NCBI GenBank assembly: GCA_002394305.1
Contig: DGTM01000044.1
Span: 3,194-42,853, forward strand
Direction: 5' to 3'
Source: Prevotellaceae bacterium UBA4336
Lineage (GTDB): Bacteria > Bacteroidota > Bacteroidia > Bacteroidales > Bacteroidaceae
DNA length: 39,660 nucleotides
The position numbers were made by a program, and so were the translations under genes. Of this stretch, positions 7,013 to 13,876 are shown piece by piece. The notes below the pieces were generated by a model. It saw only the letters and a program-made list of their open reading frames with translations. It searched no databases and was not told the origin of the DNA. Within the stretch, counting starts at the first letter, position 1, and each line of letters starts with the position of its first letter.

Positions 7013-10000
7013 TTAGTTGTTCTTCAGCATCTTCTTTCCTCCGCTGATGACGATGCCGCGGGCTGCGCTCTCGTCGGGCAGGAGCATGCCTTCGAGGTTG
7101 TAGTAGGTGCCTACATCCTGACGGCTGGGCTTGGCCTTCTCGCCGATACCCTTAATCCCGTTGGGGTCGTCGGTGCTGACGCGGAAGAGGTAGGAGCCGG
7201 AGCCCACCTCGTAGGTGGCGTAGCCGTCGGCTGTCCCGGTGTAGGTGACGCCTTCGGCCTCCTCGGCCACCTCGCCGCTCTCGTAGACGTAGAGACCGTC
7301 GCCGACGGGCAGACGCAGCGTGGCCGACGTGTTGGCGGGGATGCTGACGCGGTAGGTCATCTCCTTCGAGCCGTCGCATTCCCACTCGGCCTTGATGCTG
7401 CCATAGTCCGAAGCAAAGTCGGCGTCGACGGACGTGATGCGCTTCTGGTTGTAGCGCAACGTGGTACGGGTGTCGGGATAGGGCTGCAGGATGAAGTGCT
7501 TGAAGCCGGCCTTTGCCTCGTCGGGTGCGATGCCTGCCATGTGGCGGAACATCCACTCGGCTATGATGCCATAGGCGTAGTGGTTGAAAGAGTTCATCGA
7601 GACGGGGCCGTAGCCACTGGCCTTGGTGTAGGAGTTCCAGCGTTCCCAGATGGTCGTGGCGCCCTGGTCGACGCTATAGAGCCAGGAGGGGTCGTTGCGC
7701 TGCAGCAGCAGGGTGTAGGCATCGTCGTTGAGCCCGTTCTCGGAGAGCGTCTGGTTCAGGATGGCTGTGCCGAGGAAGCCCGTGTTGAGCTTGAAGGCAT
7801 TGTTCTGGATGGCGCGGTGCAGATAGGTGCGGGTGCGGGTGACGGACTGTTCGTCGGGCAGCAGGTTGTAGCGGAGCGCCATGAGGTAGCCGCACTGGGT
7901 GCCCTGTGTGGGAACCTTCGAGTTGCTGAGGTAGCGCTTCTGCCACTCGGCCTTGATGTTCTGGAAGAGCTGTTCGTACTTCTCAGCCTTCTTGCTGTAG
8001 GTGTCGCCTTCCCGCTCGGAGAGGGCGCGACAGGTGCGTGCCATGAGGTCGGCATCGTAAGCATAATAGCATACGCTGCAGTATCGGCTGTCGGTCGAGA
8101 CGTATGCCACCCAGTCGCCATACGTGGTAAGTCCACCATTGTACTGGTAGCCGTCACCGGTCTGAGCTGCAAGGAACGACATGTAGCGTTCGTTGGCTTC
8201 GAAGTTCTCGCGGAGGATTTCCTTGTCGCCTGTCATAAGATATACCTTCCATGGCAGGATGACACCTGCATCTGCCCAAGCTGCTGCGCCATAACCCACG
8301 CCCCAATGATAGGGGGCTATGACGCCGTAGGCGCCGTCGGAGCGCTGGGCGTCGCGCATGTCGCGCATCCATTTCTTGTAGAAGTTGCGGGTGTCGCCAT
8401 TGTAGAGGCCAGCCATCGAATATACTTGTGTGTCGGCTGTCCAGCCCATGCGTTCGTCGCGCTGCGGGCAGTCGGTGGGCACGCTGACGAAGTTGGAGCG
8501 CTGTCCCCACATGACGTTGCTGTAGAGCTGGTTGACGTCGGGGTGACTGGTGCGCAGCGAGGACTTCTCGTCGACGGCACTGGTCACGGTCTCGCCGATG
8601 ACATCCGTCAGGTCGACGTCGGCCGAGGTGGTCACCTCGATGTAGCGGAAGCCGAAGTAGGTGGTGGTGGGGTGGAAGCTCTCGCCCTCGGCAGCGCCCC
8701 GCAGGGTGTAGTAGAGCGTGGCCTCGGCCGAGCGGAGGTTCTCGGTGTAGATGGACCCGGCGGGGCCGTCGTCGCCGCGGCCGCGGTCGCCCGTCGTGTT
8801 AGGCATCTCGCCGAAGCGGAAACGCAGCTTCGTCCCGCGCTCGCCCTTTGCGGTGAAGCTCACCCAGCCGGAGGCGTTCTGGCCGAGGTCGATGACGGCG
8901 GTCTGACCTGCCTTCAGCGTGAAGTTGTTCTGGTCGGTGAGCTCCGACAGGACGTCTATCGCGCCGAACGTCTTGCCGTTGGCCTTCGTGCCCTCGTATA
9001 TCTGGATGGTCTTGGGGTAGCGGCGCAGGGCCTCCACAGCCATGATGGCCGGACCTTCGAAGGCACGTATCTCGCCCTTGAAGTCGTTGGACACGGCCGT
9101 ACCGAACCAGTCGCTGTCGTCGTAGTCGGGCGTGAACTGCCCTGCCTCGAGGCGGGCGTCGTAGGTCTCGCCGTTGTAGATGTCGCCCTTGCGCAGAGGA
9201 CCGTTGGTGTTGCTGCGCCAGGTGAGGTCGGTGGGGATGGTCAGGACGGTGCCGTCCGTCAGTTCCACCTTGAGCAGGGCGCGGAAGGCATTGGGCTTGT
9301 TGCCGTATATGCCGTGCACGATGGCGCCGTTCCACCAGCCGGTCGACACCTCGGCGCCGATGGCGTTCTTGCCTTCGCGCAGCAGAGCCGTCACGTCGTG
9401 CGTGGTGTAGAAGACGGTCTTCAGCATCTCGGTTGCTCCCGGTTTGAGCTCGTCGTAGAGGGTCTTGCCGTCCTCGTCGGTCTGACCCACGCGCTCGCCG
9501 TTGATAAAGACGTTGTACACGCCCAGAGCCGTTGCATAGAGCCGGGCGCGGCGGACTGCCGAGCCGAGCTCGAACGCCTTGCGGAACATCGGCATGCCTG
9601 CGACGATGCTGCCGTCCTGCTGCATGAGTCGCTTGCTGCCGCCCACGGCTGCCTCCATGTAGCACTGGCGGCTGCCGCCGAAGTTGCGTATATCGGTGGC
9701 GTTGAAGGCATTGCCTGCGCCCTCGAAGTCCTCGCTGAAGGTGACGGTGGGGTTGCCCTCTGCGTCGTAGACGGTCTGCCGTATGTTGTCGAAGTAAGCT
9801 TTCTCGCGCTCGTTGCCCGTGGCGCTGACACGCACGCCGAGGTCGCCGACGGCAAGTACGCCCTGCGTGTCCTGATAGGTGTCCACAAGTACATCATCTA
9901 TATACGTGCGCACGTAGGGGGTCTCGCACTCCAGCGTAACGTGGTGCTGCTTGCCGATGAGGTCGGCCTTGCTCATGGAGATGGGCGTGTCGCTGTAGGT

Positions 10001-11131
10001 CAGGTTGCCGTTCAGATAGACGTGGCGACGCACGACGGGCTGTGCGACGTTGAGCGTATTGATGGCCCACATCATGTAGGTGTTGCTGGATGTGGCGCTG
10101 AAGCAGATGCTTGCGTTGTCGTTGACAAGGGTCAGGTCGTAGTCGACGTCATAGCGCACGGGCTCAGCCACCTTCTGCTGCCAAGCATAGGTGGCGGGAC
10201 CTGTGACGTAGAACTGCCCGTTCTGCATCGTGCCGGAGCCGAACATGCAGGTGGGGCCGTCGAAGTGTTCCTCGAGGAGGACCTTGTCGCCGGAGCGGAC
10301 GATGAAGTCGTCGAAGTAGGCCTGCTCGGGCTGGTTGCCGTTGTCGTAGTCCTCACGGAAGCCGAACTCGCCGTATGCGAAGTCGCCCGTGCGGGTGTCG
10401 ATGAGCACGTCGTCGATGTAGGTGCGGGCCGTCGTGCCGCCTGTGACCTCGATGGTCAGGGTATGCTGCTCGCCGTTCTTGATGCTGACGCCCGTGATGG
10501 CGTTCTCCGAGAGGCATGCGGGATTGCCGCCGCTCCAGCGATGCGGGCGGAAGCGGAGGCTGCCGTTGGTGTTCACCTGCCACATGTAGTAGTTGCTGTG
10601 GTCGGACGCAGCGAAGATAAGTCCGGCAGCCAACTGCTTGACGTTGAACTTCACCTCTACCTCATAGTCGGTGACGGGCCCCTCGTCCTCGGCCCCCGGC
10701 GCACCCGTGCTGGTCTTGATCCACTGCGCGGCACCCCAGGCCGAAGCCGTCATCAGTCCGGTCTCGAAGTAGGCTTTCTCGTCCGAGACGGCCGTCTCGC
10801 CCTTGTTGTCGGTGACGGTGACGCGCCAGTAGTAGCGTGTCTCGGCCTCCGGAGTGAAGCCCTTGGCCTCTACGCCGACGCTCTGGTCGGACTCGACCGT
10901 GCCGGACTCCCACACCACATTGCCGAAGTCGGCGTCGCGGGCCACCTGGATGCTGTAGCTCGTCTGCATGACGCTGCGCTGCAGGCTCTGCATCGTCCAC
11001 GAGAAATGAATAGTGCTCTTGTCGATACCGACGGGGTTGTGGTAGTCCTCGGTACGAAGGCTGTTGACGTCGAGGGCATGGGCCGACACGGCTGCCACAC
11101 ACGTCAGGAGGGTAAACAGAATCTTCTTCAT
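7013..11131 (-). CDS. GH78 alpha-L-rhamnosidase, multidomain, secreted
   Basis: A 1372-residue secreted enzyme with a signal peptide ending near SAHA (residue 19). GH78 enzymes remove terminal alpha-L-rhamnose from pectin or plant glycosides by inversion. Residues 25-130 are the usual N-terminal fibronectin-like region. Then two consecutive concanavalin/LamG-like modules (about 145-285 and 330-480, each with TYIDDVL and AYFD motifs) are inserted before the rhamnosidase N-domain. The (alpha/alpha)6 domain carries CPQRDERMGWTAD (near residue 890), whose Glu is the expected general acid, and ATTIWERWNSY (near 1160) with the expected general base. The last about 25 residues (YYNLEGMLLP then GIVISGGKKML) form a sorting-like tail shared with other proteins here. 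It is divergent from the AraC gene, 192 bp away, a candidate regulator. Confidence 0.93.
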   Translation of the reverse strand: MKKILFTLLTCVAAVSAHALDVNSLRTEDYHNPVGIDKSTIHFSWTMQSLQRSVMQTSYSIQVARDADFGNVVWESGTVESDQSVGVEAKGFTPEAETRYYWRVTVTDNKGETAVSDEKAYFETGLMTASAWGAAQWIKTSTGAPGAEDEGPVTDYEVEVKFNVKQLAAGLIFAASDHSNYYMWQVNTNGSLRFRPHRWSGGNPACLSENAITGVSIKNGEQHTLTIEVTGGTTARTYIDDVLIDTRTGDFAYGEFGFREDYDNGNQPEQAYFDDFIVRSGDKVLLEEHFDGPTCMFGSGTMQNGQFYVTGPATYAWQQKVAEPVRYDVDYDLTLVNDNASICFSATSSNTYMMWAINTLNVAQPVVRRHVYLNGNLTYSDTPISMSKADLIGKQHHVTLECETPYVRTYIDDVLVDTYQDTQGVLAVGDLGVRVSATGNEREKAYFDNIRQTVYDAEGNPTVTFSEDFEGAGNAFNATDIRNFGGSRQCYMEAAVGGSKRLMQQDGSIVAGMPMFRKAFELGSAVRRARLYATALGVYNVFINGERVGQTDEDGKTLYDELKPGATEMLKTVFYTTHDVTALLREGKNAIGAEVSTGWWNGAIVHGIYGNKPNAFRALLKVELTDGTVLTIPTDLTWRSNTNGPLRKGDIYNGETYDARLEAGQFTPDYDDSDWFGTAVSNDFKGEIRAFEGPAIMAVEALRRYPKTIQIYEGTKANGKTFGAIDVLSELTDQNNFTLKAGQTAVIDLGQNASGWVSFTAKGERGTKLRFRFGEMPNTTGDRGRGDDGPAGSIYTENLRSAEATLYYTLRGAAEGESFHPTTTYFGFRYIEVTTSADVDLTDVIGETVTSAVDEKSSLRTSHPDVNQLYSNVMWGQRSNFVSVPTDCPQRDERMGWTADTQVYSMAGLYNGDTRNFYKKWMRDMRDAQRSDGAYGVIAPYHWGVGYGAAAWADAGVILPWKVYLMTGDKEILRENFEANERYMSFLAAQTGDGYQYNGGLTTYGDWVAYVSTDSRYCSVCYYAYDADLMARTCRALSEREGDTYSKKAEKYEQLFQNIKAEWQKRYLSNSKVPTQGTQCGYLMALRYNLLPDEQSVTRTRTYLHRAIQNNAFKLNTGFLGTAILNQTLSENGLNDDAYTLLLQRNDPSWLYSVDQGATTIWERWNSYTKASGYGPVSMNSFNHYAYGIIAEWMFRHMAGIAPDEAKAGFKHFILQPYPDTRTTLRYNQKRITSVDADFASDYGSIKAEWECDGSKEMTYRVSIPANTSATLRLPVGDGLYVYESGEVAEEAEGVTYTGTADGYATYEVGSGSYLFRVSTDDPNGIKGIGEKAKPSRQDVGTYYNLEGMLLPDESAARGIVISGGKKMLKNN

Positions 11132-11273
11132 TGCATTGTGTTTTATGATTACTTATGTTTGTCTGCGTCGTCCTTATGCACCCCGAAGGGCAAGATATAC
11201 TATATCTTTCGGCTGCAAAGGACGCGGTTTCCTGCCACTTGGCGAAGAATTAACTGACTTTTTGATGTAACAT

Positions 11274-11304
11274 TTTGATATGTCGGGAAGATTCCTTAAC
11301 TTTG
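11274..11304 (+). promoter_or_regulatory. Promoter of the first AraC gene
   Basis: TTTG at 11274-11277 and TAACTTTG at 11297-11304 are separated by 19 bp, an excellent Bacteroidota promoter. The ATG lies at 11324. The other AraC copy has an unrelated promoter sequence. Confidence 0.75.
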
Positions 11305-11323
11305 CAAGGACAAAAACAAAGCT

Positions 11324-12199
11324 ATGGCTACCAGCAAATACCTGCTCACACACGCATCGGACCACCAGTGGGGCATCATCACAAAGACAGTGGGACTGCA
11401 GGACATAAAGCCCGGCAGCAAGTACCCCCAGGGGGAACATCCCGAGGACTACCTTTTCTTCAACGAAGAAGGACGCACCCTGCGGGAGACGCAGATACTG
11501 TATATCATAAAAGGAAGCGGCTGGTTCGTCTCGGCCCACCAGCCCCGGACCGAACTCCATGCAGGCGACTCCGTCATCCTCTACCCCCACGAGTGGCACA
11601 ACTACGCTCCAGACCCCATGACGGGATGGTCGGAAGCTTGGATCGGCTTCACAGGCAGGTTTGCAGGCATGCTCGTGGACAAGTTCTTCCCGGACCGCTC
11701 GCACCCCATCCACCACGTGGGCGTGTCGCAGACGCTCTGTGCCGCCTACGAGAAAGCCTGCGAGGTGGCCGAGGCACAGATGCCAGCCTACCAGCAGCAA
11801 CTGGCGGGGTACATCGGACTCATCCTCAGCACCATCTACGCCCGCAGCCAGCAGCTGCCCTTCATCGACAATCCCGATACCGTCAGCATCAACTTCGCTA
11901 TAAAACGCATGAGGCAGAACCTGCAGTACAACCTGCGCATGGAGGACATCGCCGCCGAAGCCGGCATGAGCTACTCCAAGTTCCGCAAGCAGTTCAAGAG
12001 CCACACGGGATTCCCGCCAGCCCAGTACTTCCTGCGCCTCAAGATGGAGCGTGCCAAGGACTATCTGCTCGGCACGACGCTCTCCTGCAAGGAGATTGCC
12101 TTCCGCCTGGGCTTCGACTCTGCCTCGTACTTCAACAAGATGTTCCGCATCTATCAGGGACAGACGCCAATAGACTTCCGCACGACCGGAGGCCAGTGA
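11324..12199 (+). CDS. AraC-family transcriptional regulator (copy 1)
   Basis: A 291-residue AraC/XylS-type regulator: an N-terminal cupin-like sensor (about residues 15-165, with ILYIIKGSGWF and LYPHEWHNY) and a C-terminal double helix-turn-helix (about 188-287, with MEDIAAEAGMSYSKFRKQFK and CKEIAFRLGFDSASYFNKMF). It is cytoplasmic and probably senses a sugar. Its divergent position relative to the rhamnosidase gene makes that gene a plausible target. A second copy at 24624 matches this gene from the ATG onwards, with almost identical DNA over the first 430 bp and more differences in the DNA-binding half. Upstream DNA of the two copies is unrelated. Confidence 0.93.
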   Translation: MATSKYLLTHASDHQWGIITKTVGLQDIKPGSKYPQGEHPEDYLFFNEEGRTLRETQILYIIKGSGWFVSAHQPRTELHAGDSVILYPHEWHNYAPDPMTGWSEAWIGFTGRFAGMLVDKFFPDRSHPIHHVGVSQTLCAAYEKACEVAEAQMPAYQQQLAGYIGLILSTIYARSQQLPFIDNPDTVSINFAIKRMRQNLQYNLRMEDIAAEAGMSYSKFRKQFKSHTGFPPAQYFLRLKMERAKDYLLGTTLSCKEIAFRLGFDSASYFNKMFRIYQGQTPIDFRTTGGQ

Positions 12200-12206
12200 G
12201 AGCGGC

Positions 12207-12395
12207 TTAGAACCTTCCGCCTCGGCCACCGCCGCCACCGCCACCGAAGCCTCGGCCACCGCCCCATCCGCCGGGACCGCCGCCATTAAAGCCTGCGGCG
12301 CGGGCCTCCTTGTTGGCCTCCGTTCCGAAAAGCTTCTTGAAGGCGAAGTCGGTGTAGAAGTTGACGTATGAAGCGCCTTTTCGCCTTTTTCTCAA
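12207..12395 (-). pseudogene. Chimeric remnant: Rpn/PD-(D/E)XK nuclease start fused to an outer-membrane-protein tail
   Basis: Read on the minus strand, the frame has SYVNFYTDFAFKKLFGTEANKE, the conserved N-terminus of Rpn-type (PD-(D/E)XK transposase-family) proteins, which are normally about 300 residues. It then passes directly into ARAAGF, a Gly/Arg-rich stretch and a final RGGRF, which is the C-terminus of the outer-membrane protein encoded at 25887-28934. The junction falls at the codons for NKE, present in both parents. The Rpn part has no good ATG (only a TTG) and lacks nearly all of its catalytic domain; the barrel is absent. I regard it as non-functional debris of recombination. Confidence 0.75.
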
Positions 12396-12445
12396 AACTT
12401 TTTCTCCGAATCGCTTGGCAGTTCGGAGAATTTGTTTTAACTTTG
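12369..12445 (+). repeat. Promoter module, copy 1 (direct repeat)
   Basis: About 77 bp starting TGAAGCGCCTTTTC, with the inverted repeat CCGAA...TTCGG around CGCTTGGC, and ending in the -7 box TAACTTTG at 12438-12445. A close copy is at 13105-13180. This copy drives the small basic protein gene whose ATG is at 12468. The CTTGG within the hairpin sits where the -33 box is expected. Confidence 0.75.
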
Positions 12446-12467
12446 GGGCGGATTAAGGATTTTGTTT

Positions 12468-12641
12468 ATGGAAAAGAAGGAGAAGCTAATTGTTGGACAT
12501 ATAGGAGTGATTGGCCGGAGACGGATAACGAGCCGTAAGAAGCGACGCGTATTGAGTACAGAGGAAAAAGAAAGGTTGATAGCACAGGCCAAGACTGCTT
12601 ATGAAATACATATCAATTCCACTGAAGGAGTATCCTGTTGA
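12468..12641 (+). CDS. Small basic protein, unknown
   Basis: A 57-residue open frame beginning 23 nt after a strong -7 box. The sequence starts MEKKEKLIVGHIGVIGRR and has a very basic middle (RKKRR around residue 23-27) followed by an acidic/basic helix (STEEKERLIAQAKTAYE). It has no signal peptide or membrane segment. Its end overlaps the start of the retropepsin-like gene by 41 nt in another frame, so the two are likely translated together. I do not recognise a family. It might be a nucleic-acid-binding or regulatory partner of the protease; this is inference from the overlap alone. Confidence 0.6.
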   Translation: MEKKEKLIVGHIGVIGRRRITSRKKRRVLSTEEKERLIAQAKTAYEIHINSTEGVSC

Positions 12642-13017
12642 ACCCTCTTTCAGCATGTGTGTTGATTGTGTCCTTTTCTCTGGGAACTATCTCAATCTTT
12701 ATGCTGCTGATGCTGCCCTGATTGACACAGGAGCAACCCGCACTTCTGTCAGCATGGATATTATAGACCAGCTCGCCGTGATGTCCAAGCGTCTGGAATT
12801 GATAGAAATTGGAAACAAGCTTCATGATGTAGGGGTTTACGGCATTAAGATTATGCTTTCACCTGAGCTGATATTTGATTTGGATGTGTACGGATTGCCT
12901 GGCGAAGGCAGGGGAGCAGTAATCATTGGGATGGACATCATTGGTACGGGAAAACTGACAATTGAGCCTTCCACGGGCAAACGCCACAAGGGAGAACTCC
13001 TATTCCCAACGCCATAG
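12601..13017 (+). CDS. Retropepsin-like aspartic protease family protein
   Basis: A 138-residue protein with a retroviral-type aspartyl protease core: ALIDTGATRTSVS puts the catalytic Asp at residue 42 in a D-T-G-A motif, and VIIGMDIIGTGKLTI near residues 103-117 is the usual hydrophobic-Gly flap-side motif. Such proteins act as homodimers. There is no signal peptide, so it should be cytoplasmic. The substrate is unknown. It overlaps the preceding 57-residue gene and sits between two copies of the same promoter module. An ATG at 12601 is the natural start. Confidence 0.8.
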   Translation: MKYISIPLKEYPVEPSFSMCVDCVLFSGNYLNLYAADAALIDTGATRTSVSMDIIDQLAVMSKRLELIEIGNKLHDVGVYGIKIMLSPELIFDLDVYGLPGEGRGAVIIGMDIIGTGKLTIEPSTGKRHKGELLFPTP

Positions 13018-13104
13018 AATATTGTAGCTGATGAACCTTGGTGAATCGTTTTTAGGCTTTGGTCACCACTCTGTCGCGATGTGATGCGCACAGGCATTGC
13101 CGTG

Positions 13105-13180
13105 TGAAGCGCCTTTTCACCTTTTTTTCAAACAAATTCACCGAATCGCTTGGCGGTTCGGTTTTTTCTTTTTAACTTTG
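13105..13180 (+). repeat. Promoter module, copy 2 (direct repeat)
   Basis: Same organisation as 12369-12445: TGAAGCGCCTTTTC, the hairpin CCGAATCGCTTGGCGGTTCGG split as CCGAA/TTCGG, then TAACTTTG at 13173-13180. No protein start follows for over 350 nt; instead a run of RNA hairpins begins, so this copy appears to drive a non-coding RNA. Confidence 0.75.
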
Positions 13181-13186
13181 CGGCAT

Positions 13187-13459
13187 CGCTTGTTAGCCCA
13201 TTAGTGGGCGGCGGGCGGTCTTATATATAAGAAAGACGTTTTCGAACGTCTGTCGTTGTGACTTGTGAACTTCGCAACTTCCAATCTCTACAACAGACAG
13301 ATGACAACGAAGCGTCTGCGTGGTACGCATCTATATACCTTATAATATATAGTTCGTGCTGGCGTGGGCTAACGGCGTTGTCTATCCTGTGTAGAGAGGG
13401 CAATGCGAAGGCCTACAAGTCCAGGATAGGCTGAGAAGCAAAACACCTGCGCCTTTTTT
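13187..13459 (+). ncRNA. Probable structured non-coding RNA (about 270 nt), unidentified
   Basis: The stretch lies between a strong promoter (TAACTTTG at 13173-13180) and a T-run at 13454-13459, and has no credible protein. Visible hairpins are the palindrome TCTTATATATAAGA at 13219-13232; a perfect 7-bp stem AGACGTT/AACGTCT with a TTCG tetraloop at 13234-13251; CTATATA/TATATAG at 13331-13352; and a nested stem CTATCCTG/CAGGATAG (13382-13429) enclosing TGTAG/CTACA. It could instead be a long 5' leader of the downstream membrane-protein operon, whose first ATG is at 13538. Size and setting make a 6S-type or other Bacteroidales small RNA worth testing, but I cannot identify it by sequence. Confidence 0.65.
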
Positions 13460-13537
13460 GTATATCTGCGCGAACTGACAGCTAAACATAAATGCTGACT
13501 TCGGGGTGTTTGTGGGCAGAGAGAAACAACTATTACT

Positions 13538-13876
13538 ATGGGCAAGAATAAATGTCTGTATGCATTTACTATTGTATGGTTTGCCATGGCATTCATTATT
13601 GTGCTTATCGTGCTCTTAATTTCAAACTGTGGTGATTGCATATCAATATGTTTACAACGCGTTGTTGCGATACTGGTTTTTTCACTCATCTCTATGCTCG
13701 TCCTTCTGTGTCTTTGGCTACTCTTCATAAAGGAGGCCCTGTACGCCAATGCAAAAGGTGAAGATGACAGTTTGGACAGTAAGCTTAAAGCAATTAATCA
13801 GGATTTGGAAGCCATAAAATTGCAATTACAATCTCTGCAAAGGACGAATAATCATGGACAACAATCAACAAAGTAA
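13538..13876 (+). CDS. Small membrane protein with C-terminal coiled coil
   Basis: A 112-residue protein with two strongly hydrophobic segments (about residues 8-29 and 38-67), then a charged helix (about 78-104, with regular Leu/Ile spacing in LDSKLKAINQDLEAIKLQLQ) that looks like a short coiled coil. I recognise no family. Its end overlaps the next membrane-protein gene by 23 nt, so the two are probably made together and may form a complex. The DNA is clearly richer in A+T than the carbohydrate genes on the left. Confidence 0.75.
   Translation: MGKNKCLYAFTIVWFAMAFIIVLIVLLISNCGDCISICLQRVVAILVFSLISMLVLLCLWLLFIKEALYANAKGEDDSLDSKLKAINQDLEAIKLQLQSLQRTNNHGQQSTK

Noticed and set aside
6881..11257. 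A 1458-codon open frame on the plus strand opposite the rhamnosidase
   Set aside because: It is a shadow produced by GC-rich codon usage; the minus-strand frame has a signal peptide and catalytic motifs, the plus frame is Val/Ala/Gly filler.
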